NCBI GenBank assembly: GCA_041390025.1
Contig: JAWKQR010000005.1
Location: 62,001 to 126,000, forward strand
DNA: 64,000 nt
Direction: 5' to 3'
From: JBFFMO01 sp041390025
GTDB taxonomy: Bacteria; Myxococcota_A; Bradymonadia; Bradymonadales; Bradymonadaceae
Shown here piece by piece: positions 40,135 to 48,496 of this stretch. Under the pieces are notes generated by a model. The model worked only from the letters and a program-made list of their open reading frames with translations. It did not search any database and was not told where the DNA came from. The position numbers were made by a program, and so were the translations under genes. Within the stretch, counting starts at the first letter, position 1. Every line of letters starts with the position of its first letter.

Positions 40135-40913
40135 AGCGCGTGATGTTGGTCGCGAAGACCGAGATGCTTGAGCAACGCCGGCAAGTGTCCATGTTGGGCG
40201 TCATGCTCGCGAACTACCTTTTGTGGAACGTGGCGTTCTTGGCGGTGCTCGTGACCTTGAACGCCTCACGGGACAACCCGCAGGCGATGGCGTTGATCAC
40301 GAGCCAAGCCTTGTCGCTTGGCATCTGTGACGGCGAATCGGCGCTCAATGGGATGGTGCGTCTGTCGAACTCCACCTTTGGCGCGGTGATGTTTACGACG
40401 ATGCCGCTGTTTGTGGCGATTCTGTCGGGTTACTCGGTGTTGAACGACCGACAGAACAGTACGATCCCGTTTTTGATGTTGGCACCGTTGTCCCGATATC
40501 AGTTGGTGCTCGGCAAGCTGCTCGGCGCGATGGGAATTCCGTACGCGATGCACGTTGTGTGCGTCGGCGTGACCACCATGATCGCGGGCAAAATGGCGGT
40601 CATGGAGCCGTTCCAAGCGCAGTTTGGCGGGTCCCCGGCGTGGTGGGTCGCCTTCTTGTTGGGAACGCCAGCCTCGGGCTTTCTGGTCGGAAGTTTGGGC
40701 ACTGTGATCTCGGGTCTATCGAAGGACGTTCGCACGTCGATGCAGTACACGTCGTTCGCGATTGGCATCTTGAGTTTGGCGTTTGGCCATATTCTGTTCG
40801 ACCGCATCACCAGTGGTGTGGGGGTGCAGTTGGGCTTCGCCATTGGCGCAGTTCTGGGCGGTATCGTTATTCTATTTGTGGGAAGCAAAATTATTAGTCG
40901 CGACCTCGCGTGA
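40131..40913 (+). CDS. ABC-2 type permease
   Basis: The 260-residue protein has about six membrane helices, beginning MKRVMLVAKTEMLEQRRQVS, with NDRQNSTIPFLMLAPLSRYQ as the cytosolic loop common to ABC-2/CcmB-like permeases (the E-loop before the exit helices). It starts within the stop of the ATPase gene and ends 9 nt before transaldolase, so the three may form an operon. It resembles a CcmB-type heme or drug exporter in layout, but no other cytochrome maturation genes are nearby. Confidence 0.8.
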   Translation: MKRVMLVAKTEMLEQRRQVSMLGVMLANYLLWNVAFLAVLVTLNASRDNPQAMALITSQALSLGICDGESALNGMVRLSNSTFGAVMFTTMPLFVAILSGYSVLNDRQNSTIPFLMLAPLSRYQLVLGKLLGAMGIPYAMHVVCVGVTTMIAGKMAVMEPFQAQFGGSPAWWVAFLLGTPASGFLVGSLGTVISGLSKDVRTSMQYTSFAIGILSLAFGHILFDRITSGVGVQLGFAIGAVLGGIVILFVGSKIISRDLA

Positions 40914-40922
40914 GGAGAAAAC

Positions 40923-41878
40923 ATGGCAAATCTACTTGAGCAATTGAAGTCGATGACAGTGGTTGTCGCGGATACGGGCGACATCGACTCGATCGAAGCG
41001 TTTACGCCGCGTGATGCGACCACAAATCCCTCGTTGATCCAGGCGGCGGCTAAGATGCCGCAATACGCGGACGTCGTGGAGGCAGCGATTGCGGCCGCCA
41101 AGCGCGAAGTCGGTGAAGACGAGGACGCCGTGGTTGCGAACGCGATTGACCGCCTCGCCGTCGAGTTCGGGCGAAGGATTCTGGACATCATCCCCGGACG
41201 TGTTTCCACCGAAGTTGATGCGCGGCTATCGCACGATACGGAGGCGACCATCGCGAAGGCGCGAAAGATCATCGGGTTGTACGCCGACCACGGCATCGGA
41301 CCCGACCGGATTTTGATCAGATCGTCGACGTGGGAGGGCATCAAGGCGGCGGAAATCCTGGAAAGAGGGCATCCATTGCAATCTGACGTTGTTGTTTGGC
41401 CTTCACCAAGCCGTCGCGTGTGCGAAGCCTTGAAGGTGACACTCATCGCCGTTCGTCGGTCGCATCCGGACTGGTACAAGAAGAAACGGGGCGCGATAGC
41501 TACCCGCCAGCCGAAGACCCCGGGGTCTTGTCCGTCACCGAAATCTACAATTATTACAAGAAATTCGGGTACAAGACCGAGGTCATGGGCGCGAGCTTCC
41601 GCAACATCGGTGAGATCACCGAGCTGGCTGGCTGCGACCTGCTCACGATTGCCCCATCGTTACTCAAGGAATTGCAGTCGAGCGACGCGGAATTGCCGCG
41701 TAGGTTGGATCCTGCGAACGCCGCGGATTTGGACATCGAACGCGTCAACATGACGCGAGAATTGTTCGACAAAATGCACGCTGCCGACCGAATGGCGACA
41801 GAAAAACTCGACGAAGGCATCCGCAAATTCGCCGAGGCGCAGGTCGACCTCGAGACGATGCTTCGTCAAAAGGTTTAG
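40923..41878 (+). CDS. tal: Transaldolase, frameshifted
   Basis: The first part (MANLLEQLKSMTVVVADTGD, FTPRDATTNPSLIQAAAKMP) and the last (VTEIYNYYKKFGYKTEVMGA, SFRNIGEITELAGCDLLTIA, ending at 41878) match TalB-type transaldolase, which moves a dihydroxyacetone unit in the pentose phosphate pathway. The middle (about 41360-41500) changes frame at least twice, with FGLHQAVACAK-like and DWYKKK pieces. The Schiff-base region reads ILIRSSTWEG where the family has an IKxASTW pattern, so the catalytic Lys appears lost by a small in-frame deletion. GGAG precedes the ATG. Confidence 0.85.
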
Positions 41879-42858
41879 CCCACCGTGCGTGGGGCAGGCG
41901 CCGGGGTGAATGGGCGCTGGCCGGCGTCGCGCGCTTTTCCGACAAGCTCACGGTACTTGCTGGATACAGCCCCAAGTCTTTCGTCCCACTCTGGATCAGG
42001 CACTTGACCCACGATGGAATGATGGAATGTGACCAAGTTGTAGGCGAGCGCGAACGGTTCGAACAACGCGGCCTTGAACGCCCATGATGCGACAAACGCC
42101 AGCACCACCGCGATGATCTGGAATGGGACGGATTTGACGAACATGAGCACCGCCACCGCGGGAATCATGAAGACGGCAAACAGCACAAACCCGATGACTT
42201 TGCTCAACACCCAGACTTTTGCAGCGGTGATGAGAATGGGTTTGTAAGACTGCGCGTAAAGGATGATTCCGTGCCGTGCGCTGTCCCAGATGTTCTCCTC
42301 ACCACGATAGATGGCGTACGAGAGAATCGCCTCGTCGACGTAGCCAAGGGCTCGGTTGAGGATTTCCGTGACCATCCGAACCAGATCTCGTGCGCCGTCG
42401 GGCAGCGGAAGCCAGCTTGTGAAGCTGAGCACCTTGCGTTGAAGGGCACGAAGCGAGGCGGTTACAAGGGTATCGACCCCGTAAAGGATGCTGACGTCTT
42501 TGAAGTGCTTTTCGATCGTGGCTTTGCCGTACGCGTACTGATTCATGCCGTCGGGCAACGTGCCGTTTTTCAGAAGTTCGGTCATCGCCGCGATGTGGGC
42601 GCCTTTGACCATGTACAGCAGGTATCGCTGCGCGAACTTCACGACGCCGGCGCCCGCACCAAAGCCGACAATCACACAAAGTGTCGAGAGGACCCCGATG
42701 CCGAGTTTTCCAAACAGAAACGCCAAGCCGCCCCAGATTCCAAACCAAATCAGGCTAAGAACGAAGAATGCCCCGTAAACCGCCGCGTTCACGCCGATGA
42801 ACGGAAGTGTGCGTGTGACTAAGCTGACGGCTTGTGTCCAATAGCTTTTTTCGCCCAT
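41875..42858 (-). CDS. Integral membrane protein of unknown function
   Basis: The 327-residue protein has hydrophobic stretches at about residues 18-45, 53-75, 210-250 and a further one near 255-270, with a central hydrophilic part (HFKDVSILYGVDTLVTASLR, YVDEAILSYAIYRGEENIWD). I do not recognise the family. It is convergent with transaldolase, the stops overlapping by 4 bp. GGAGG lies just upstream of the ATG. A role in membrane transport or structure cannot be inferred further. Confidence 0.6.
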   Translation of the reverse strand: MGEKSYWTQAVSLVTRTLPFIGVNAAVYGAFFVLSLIWFGIWGGLAFLFGKLGIGVLSTLCVIVGFGAGAGVVKFAQRYLLYMVKGAHIAAMTELLKNGTLPDGMNQYAYGKATIEKHFKDVSILYGVDTLVTASLRALQRKVLSFTSWLPLPDGARDLVRMVTEILNRALGYVDEAILSYAIYRGEENIWDSARHGIILYAQSYKPILITAAKVWVLSKVIGFVLFAVFMIPAVAVLMFVKSVPFQIIAVVLAFVASWAFKAALFEPFALAYNLVTFHHSIVGQVPDPEWDERLGAVSSKYRELVGKARDAGQRPFTPAPAPRTVG

Positions 42859-42914
42859 GTGGTCCTCCAGTGGCCGTGAATATGGGCCACGTTGCGTGGA
42901 TGTGCAACTGGGCG

Positions 42915-43871
42915 TTAGTGCTCAAAGACGGCATCAACACTGTTGGCGGTCGCCGCCGAAACCAACCAGGTGCGCAGGGTTGCCATGTCGCGGCAGGCTG
43001 AAAGTTTGAGTTGGTGGTTCACCGAAATCTCGAACCCACGAGCGTTTAAGATCGCCGTGATCGAGTCGCGCATGCTTTGGATGCCTTGTTCGATGCCTTG
43101 CTCGATGCCTTGTTCGATGCCTTGTTCGATGCCTTGTTCGATGCCTTGCTTCAGGCCCTGTTCGATGCCCTGCTTTAAGCCGTCATCGACGCCAGAGAAA
43201 TAGCGTTTGTTGAACGTTTCGCTCAGGTAAGGTCCGTTTTGCATTCTGTCTTCCATCATGGTTCTCCATGCCTGACTTGCCATCGCGAACACGGCATCAG
43301 TGTAAAGAACGGTCATCGTTTCATCAAGGATTCCAGCCCCGTACGAGGCTCCAATCGCTTCGATGGTTGTCTCGTAATGGGCTTGTGCTTCGTCGTCCGG
43401 TCCGTGAATCAGTGCACACAAGACGCCAAGGCCGGGGTGCTCGCGAGTCGTCGGCTCATCAAAGTATTTCGGGAATGAGTTGGGCCCGATGACCTTCGGC
43501 CGAAACGGATAGTCACGAATCGCTTCAATCGAGCCATTCGCCCATGTTTCGACCGCCTGAGTCAACGCAATCACCAAAATGATGCCGCGACAGCGATACT
43601 TGCTAAAGCAGCACGCGGCGTAGTTCATCCAAGCCGCCGGCTTGTCAGCGTCCACTTGAAGTTGCGTCTCGATGACAAGCCAAAGCTCAGGCGGGTCCCC
43701 AAACGAAACCACTTCGTCCGCAAAGTACTCTGGCAGTTGAAACTGCCGAAACGCTCGACGTTCAGGCCGATGCGCGGGCGGCAGACGCAACGTGTGGTCA
43801 ACGTGTTGGAGCAACACCGATGCGAGCGTCGCGGCGATCGCGGTGGTGACTTCATGTCGCAATGAAGGCAT
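42915..43871 (-). CDS. Rpn/PDDEXK-type putative nuclease-transposase with EQGI repeat
   Basis: The product (about 318 residues) has LPEYFADEVVSFGDPPELWL followed by VIETQLQVD, a PD-(D/E)xK-like D...ExQ core as in the Rpn recombination-promoting nucleases, and an C-terminal tract of eight xQGx tetrads, a hallmark of that family. The N-terminus MPSLRHEVTTAIAATLASVL fits the ATG at 43871; a TTG at 43895 is possible. Rpn proteins nick DNA and promote RecA-independent recombination; some act in defence. It lies just downstream of the PUFA operon on the same strand. Confidence 0.7.
   Translation of the reverse strand: MPSLRHEVTTAIAATLASVLLQHVDHTLRLPPAHRPERRAFRQFQLPEYFADEVVSFGDPPELWLVIETQLQVDADKPAAWMNYAACCFSKYRCRGIILVIALTQAVETWANGSIEAIRDYPFRPKVIGPNSFPKYFDEPTTREHPGLGVLCALIHGPDDEAQAHYETTIEAIGASYGAGILDETMTVLYTDAVFAMASQAWRTMMEDRMQNGPYLSETFNKRYFSGVDDGLKQGIEQGLKQGIEQGIEQGIEQGIEQGIEQGIQSMRDSITAILNARGFEISVNHQLKLSACRDMATLRTWLVSAATANSVDAVFEH
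43081..43179 (-). repeat. 12-bp tandem repeat coding for EQGI units
   Basis: About eight copies of a 12-bp unit (TTCGATGCCTTG on the plus strand, with a few variants) encode xQGx tetrads in the Rpn-like gene. Copy changes would keep the frame and alter only linker length. The opposite strand shows a meaningless MPCSMPCS frame. Confidence 0.9.
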
Positions 43872-44019
43872 GAATACCCAGGTGGTTGAGTTCAAACACC
43901 GGGTTATCGGTCAAAACCGTTCAAATGTTGCGAATTGGAGAGCTGTGCCTTTGTACGGAACTCGAGACCAATCACGTCCTCTCGATCAGCAGGGCCGTTC
44001 TGCTTGACGAACCGTGACC

Positions 44020-45297
44020 TCAGCGCCCCAGAAGGCGCGTGGCGAGTTCTTCGAGCCAGACCCCCTCAGGGCTGCCGTCGTTTAGCTCGGAGGCCGCAGA
44101 CGCGCCTAGAACGCGTTTGACGGCTTCTGTGGTGTCCTTCTGTTCTGTGAGCACCGTCGCGAGCGTCGCGTGCTCGTGCGAGACATCATGAGACGTCAGG
44201 TAGGCGTTGACGCGTGCGTCAAACGCGGGGTCACCGGGGAGCGGTGTTTCGATGGCGTTTGACGGACCGAGCGCGTTGATGGCGTTGACCACCACTTTTT
44301 TGCGGTCGCCGTACGGCATGCCGTTGAGCTCTTCAGGAAGGATGGGGCGGCCGATGTAGATGTCTTGACGACCCATGCCCACAGGGAACTCCAAACGCGT
44401 TTCGAGCGGGTCGACCGGCAGACCGCCCACAAATCGGATCGGTACCACAGGGGCGTTGACGCCAAGCGCCATGTCGATAAAAGCACCGCTCATCTTCTCG
44501 ACCGGCGTTCGGCAGGTCAGCGAACGTGTGCCTTCAACGTGCACCATGACCGACCGGCCAGGTCCCATCATCTCGGCCGCGAGCTCCTTGATGATGTTTG
44601 GGAGCGACTGTTTGTCGTCGCGGTCAAAGAAGGTGATGACCTTTGGATCGGCCACGCCGGGGTATCGGAAACAAAGGTCGATGAGGCGTCCAAGCCAAGT
44701 CTCTTTATGCTCGATTTTGGCCAACGTGACGGTGGGCACCTCGTTGAGTCCTGATGCGATGATCGAGAACAACAGAGACTCCACGCCGACTTGGTGGTTG
44801 CCCAGGTACAACAGGCTTTTGCCCCGCTGTGCCTCGAACGCCGCTGGGTCGGTCAAGATGACGCGATTCACGAACCGCTCGATCAGGCCGTAGTACATGT
44901 CCTCGACCGGCCAGGGCTCGCGGTTGAACCACTTGGTCCAAAACTCGCGCACTGGCGTGATGTCGAGGGTTCCATGTGCATCGCCGGTTGAGATCACCAG
45001 ACCGTCGTCGCGCGAGACCTCGAGGTCGAAACGTTGCAGCGGCAGGCCGGCGGGCACGATGTGCGGGTGGACGTGGTGGGTCGCCGCGATGTGTTCCTTG
45101 ACCACGATTTCGGCGGGGTCGCGGGTTCCATAAATCGCGTGGACGGTGCCCGGAAGCCAATCGGTGGCGTTGACGTCGTCGATGTCCAACGTCGCGGTTT
45201 GGCCTTCAATCGCCGAAATCGTAGGCACGGCCGCATCGTACGGAACTTCCGAAATCACGCAGGAAATGCTGGCGAGTGACGGGGTCGAGGAGCCCAA
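44020..45297 (-). CDS. pfa3: Pfa3 C-terminal part: 1-acylglycerol-3-phosphate acyltransferase domain
   Basis: This 425-codon frame carries an AGPAT-like domain: WFNREPWPVEDMYYGLIERF, LYLGNHQVGVESLLFSIIAS (HX4E where HX4D is usual), FFDRDDKQSL and VMVHVEGTRSLTCR. It has no ribosome site and overlaps the DH frame by 92 bp. In the joined reading, the C-terminus of the DH part (TRQHFLRDF) passes into SEVPYDAAVPTISAIEG. I therefore read it as the last domain of Pfa3 after a frameshift between 45206 and 45297. It may hand the PUFA chain to a lysophospholipid directly from the synthase. Confidence 0.85.
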   Translation of the reverse strand: MGSSTPSLASISCVISEVPYDAAVPTISAIEGQTATLDIDDVNATDWLPGTVHAIYGTRDPAEIVVKEHIAATHHVHPHIVPAGLPLQRFDLEVSRDDGLVISTGDAHGTLDITPVREFWTKWFNREPWPVEDMYYGLIERFVNRVILTDPAAFEAQRGKSLLYLGNHQVGVESLLFSIIASGLNEVPTVTLAKIEHKETWLGRLIDLCFRYPGVADPKVITFFDRDDKQSLPNIIKELAAEMMGPGRSVMVHVEGTRSLTCRTPVEKMSGAFIDMALGVNAPVVPIRFVGGLPVDPLETRLEFPVGMGRQDIYIGRPILPEELNGMPYGDRKKVVVNAINALGPSNAIETPLPGDPAFDARVNAYLTSHDVSHEHATLATVLTEQKDTTEAVKRVLGASAASELNDGSPEGVWLEELATRLLGR

Positions 45298-48200
45298 CTT
45301 TGCCTTTGGGGAAGCAGGCCTCCACCAAGCGCATCTGGCACCAAACGCCGCTCTCGTCGATCAATTGGATCTTAAACGCTGGGAAGTCTGCCGTGCCGAC
45401 AAAACCGTCAGCTCGGGCTTCGCAGCGCACAAGCCCTCGGGTTGGCGTTGGTGCGAAGAACTCGACCTCAGAAACCCACGCTGGATAGGCGACCTTATCG
45501 GCTGGGTACCGGGCATCCCATTGCTGCAACTGGTCGTGTGGGATGCCATGGGTGGCGGCATCCAAGACGAGCGGATTGACACGCCCAGTTGGGACGGGAT
45601 TGGCCACGCTCAACGCCGTGTGGATGAGGGATGTCGCGCCCTCAGCGGTCTGCACCAACGAATGCAACGCCTGGAACGCTGCCCCGTGGAAGAGTTTGCC
45701 GTTTTCGTAAGGCAGCTCGCCGCCCACGCGCTTGTGCTGTGCGTCTTTGGGCTCGAGGCCCCATTGGTCGACAAACTCGGCCGAAAGCGGCTCGAACGCG
45801 ACCGGACGCGGCCGGTAATTGCCGGTCTCGACCTTGGCGGTGGCGACTTCGACGGCTTTGTCTCCGGTCACGTCGAGCAGCACGATCTCGGCGCCACGGC
45901 GCTTGGTCTGCAGTGTTCGCGCGTGATCCAACGTCACCCAACCCTTGACGCGCACGTCTTTGAGGCGAGTCACAGGTTCTTCTTTGCAGGCGGCTTGGGC
46001 GAGCAGGTCGACGACAGACATCATCGGCAACGAAGGCACCGTGTAGGTCGGGCAGTGGTCGTTGACCCACGTATCGACTTGCGGATCCAGCGTGATGGTC
46101 GGCTCGGCGCCTGCCTTGTCGCTGACGATGCGCATGCCGAGGTTGAAGGCCTCGTAGATGCGTTTGCCGTCGACCCAAAGCGAGGCGTTTCCAACGGCAA
46201 ATGCGCCATCTTCGTCGCGGCCGACCTCGGTGATTTCGAGCGTCGACGAGATGAGTTTGTTCCGCGGAATCACTTGGCCGCGGTACTTCCATGTCATCGG
46301 GTGTTTGTGGCTCAAGGTCTCGAAGCGAGGGTTCTCGATGCCCGCGTCCATGCCGGTTTCGAGCATGTAGAACTGGAGCAACTGGATCATGGCCTCGATG
46401 CCGAGTGAGCCCGGCTGCACGGGGTCTTGGAAGAAGTGAGCCTTGAAGAACCACTCCGCCGGCACCACGTCTTTTTCGCCGCGAAGGGCGCCCAATCCAT
46501 TCGGTCCGCCTTTTGGGTCAAAGTACGCGACGCGGTCGAGCATTAACAACATTGGCTCGGCCAGTCGTGGTGCGTCGTCGCGCCAATACTTGGCTGGGCG
46601 TGCACGCAGGTCGATGACGTCGCCGGGGGTGTTCAGGATGACGCGCTGTTCGTCTTTGGTCGGCAGGCCGACCTGATTGGCCAACGCTTCCGCGGGGAAG
46701 AACCCGAACACGGTGTCCATGGTGTAAACGAGGGTATCGCCGGCCCAACACTCCACATCAAACGACACGATGATCATCGGGCCAGTCTTCGAGATGTTGG
46801 TGCTCTTGACCTTCGTCAGCAACGTGCCGCTGTCAGGCAGCAGGTCGACGTGCAAGGTGCCCGTGCCGTCGAGGTTGCGGAAGAACAGTTCTTGGTCCGC
46901 GGTCAACGCGCATCCAAGGTAGCTCGCGAGCCAACCACAGGGCTGCAGCGCGGCCTCGAGCAACACGGCAAACGGCATCGTGCGGCAGCCGTTCTCGTCG
47001 AAATAGAAGGCATCCGGCGGGATGTCGTATTCGACGTCGACCTCCATGCCCTTTTTCATCGAGCCGATCTCGCCGACCAATCGCGTGACGCGCGAAAGGA
47101 AGTGATACGGCGGGTTTGGAAGGCGTGCGACGCGGATGTGCGAGTCGAACCGGTCGTAGATCGAACCGAAGGCTTCCGAGGGACGTCCATTGGCGCAGGC
47201 CAACATCGAGCGGTAGTCGAATGGGAAATCGCCGGCTTTGGCGACTTCCTTGGTTTCGACGTATCCGTCGAGCAGCGGGCTGCCTTGGTCAAGCGGCCAG
47301 CTTGGTTTGAGCTTCAAGCCGACGCGGCGTGCGTGGAAGGCCTTGAGCCCGTCGACGATGCACAGCAGGTCGGCGTAGAGGACGGGTTCTGGACCCGAGA
47401 TCACTTCTTCGACGAAGACTTCGTAGGTCAGCACCTTGCTTTGTGGGGTAACCTGTCCGCGGCACACGAGCTGGAACGGGATGCCCTCGACGGGCTCGAA
47501 TCGCCAGCCGTCGCGCTCCAGCGTGTAACCAAGGCCCGTTATGTAAAACGCCATCGCCTGCAGGCAGCCTTCGAACATCAGGGTTCCGGGCATGCAGGGG
47601 TCGTTTTTGAAGTGGCCGTTGAAGAACCAGTGGTCGGGGTCGATGTTGACCGTCGACTTCAGGTAACCGCGTTTCCACGGGCCGCCGTTGGGTTCGAACG
47701 CGTCGATGTCTTCCAAGAAGACCATGCGGCCGCCTTGGATTTTCGGCGTGCGGGTGTGGGTCTGCGTCCATTCGTAGCCGGGGCCGAAGCACTCCCATGG
47801 ACGTCCGTCGGCGAACGCGCGGACTTCGGCTTTGGTGAAGGTCGACTTTGTGCACTCGACGAACGGAGCGTCGACGCGGGCGTCTTGCACGATTTCCTGA
47901 GTTTCGGGCTTCCAAAGGCAGCCCTCGGAGTTCGCGAGCTCGGCATCGGTGAAGAAGCCGGCTTGGCCCTTGCGAACCGAGAGGCGGACTTCGCCGTCCA
48001 CGCGGCAGTCCGAGTGGAAGAACATCAGCCGCGTCTGTCCCTGAGCGGCGTGGCCGTCGAGGTGAATGTCGTAGCTCAGAAGGTCGCCAACCTTTGGCAG
48101 GCCGCCGTAGTACGTCAGCTCGCAGCCCAACAATCGGTAGATGCGCTCGCCTTTGTTGAGGAAGTCGACGCCGAGGTACGAGATCAACATCAAGTCGGCT

Positions 48201-48496
48201 TGGCCGGATTCGATGAGGATGCCTGCGGGGACGTGGCCGTCGCTGAGGTACCAACGGTCGGGTGTGACCGTGGTTTCGCTCCAGAGCGTTCCTTTTTGCT
48301 CCATCGAGCCGGGTGTCGCGTCGATGCCGGTGACGCGGTCGGCTAGCAATAGCGGCGGCTCGGGCATGCGCACCTGCCGAGAGTGCGTGTCTTGGACCTT
48401 AAACATCTCGCCGTAGATTTCGGAAATGTTGCCCGACGCGTGGATGTGCAGCTGGTCAAAATCGAGCTTCAGCCCAACCGGCGCGGCAAGGGGCAT
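45206..48496 (-). CDS. pfa3: Pfa3 middle part: FabA-like dehydratases and PKS-type DH
   Basis: The 1096-codon frame holds hotdog domains of the PfaC type. Active sites are HWFFNGHFKNDPCMPGTLMF (near residue 292) and EWFFKAHFFQDPVQPGSLGI (near 685), each preceded by a hotdog half without the active His. From about 815 a PKS-type dehydratase-like region follows (DHCPTYTVPSLPMM and LVLDAATHGIPHDQ). These domains remove water and may isomerise double bonds during PUFA synthesis. The N-terminus begins inside a Pro/Ala linker without ribosome site. The frame is joined to the KS-CLF part by one missing base near 48581. Confidence 0.9.
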   Translation of the reverse strand: MPLAAPVGLKLDFDQLHIHASGNISEIYGEMFKVQDTHSRQVRMPEPPLLLADRVTGIDATPGSMEQKGTLWSETTVTPDRWYLSDGHVPAGILIESGQADLMLISYLGVDFLNKGERIYRLLGCELTYYGGLPKVGDLLSYDIHLDGHAAQGQTRLMFFHSDCRVDGEVRLSVRKGQAGFFTDAELANSEGCLWKPETQEIVQDARVDAPFVECTKSTFTKAEVRAFADGRPWECFGPGYEWTQTHTRTPKIQGGRMVFLEDIDAFEPNGGPWKRGYLKSTVNIDPDHWFFNGHFKNDPCMPGTLMFEGCLQAMAFYITGLGYTLERDGWRFEPVEGIPFQLVCRGQVTPQSKVLTYEVFVEEVISGPEPVLYADLLCIVDGLKAFHARRVGLKLKPSWPLDQGSPLLDGYVETKEVAKAGDFPFDYRSMLACANGRPSEAFGSIYDRFDSHIRVARLPNPPYHFLSRVTRLVGEIGSMKKGMEVDVEYDIPPDAFYFDENGCRTMPFAVLLEAALQPCGWLASYLGCALTADQELFFRNLDGTGTLHVDLLPDSGTLLTKVKSTNISKTGPMIIVSFDVECWAGDTLVYTMDTVFGFFPAEALANQVGLPTKDEQRVILNTPGDVIDLRARPAKYWRDDAPRLAEPMLLMLDRVAYFDPKGGPNGLGALRGEKDVVPAEWFFKAHFFQDPVQPGSLGIEAMIQLLQFYMLETGMDAGIENPRFETLSHKHPMTWKYRGQVIPRNKLISSTLEITEVGRDEDGAFAVGNASLWVDGKRIYEAFNLGMRIVSDKAGAEPTITLDPQVDTWVNDHCPTYTVPSLPMMSVVDLLAQAACKEEPVTRLKDVRVKGWVTLDHARTLQTKRRGAEIVLLDVTGDKAVEVATAKVETGNYRPRPVAFEPLSAEFVDQWGLEPKDAQHKRVGGELPYENGKLFHGAAFQALHSLVQTAEGATSLIHTALSVANPVPTGRVNPLVLDAATHGIPHDQLQQWDARYPADKVAYPAWVSEVEFFAPTPTRGLVRCEARADGFVGTADFPAFKIQLIDESGVWCQMRLVEACFPKGKVGLLDPVTRQHFLRDFGSSVRCGRAYDFGD

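Noticed and set aside
42943..43203. MPCSMPCS repeat protein on the plus strand
   Set aside because: It is the reverse reading of the EQGI repeat in the Rpn-like gene.
46850..48346. Long open frame on the plus strand opposite the DH domains (about 500 codons)
   Set aside because: It mirrors the well-supported minus-strand gene, has no motif or ribosome site, and arises from GC-rich codon use.
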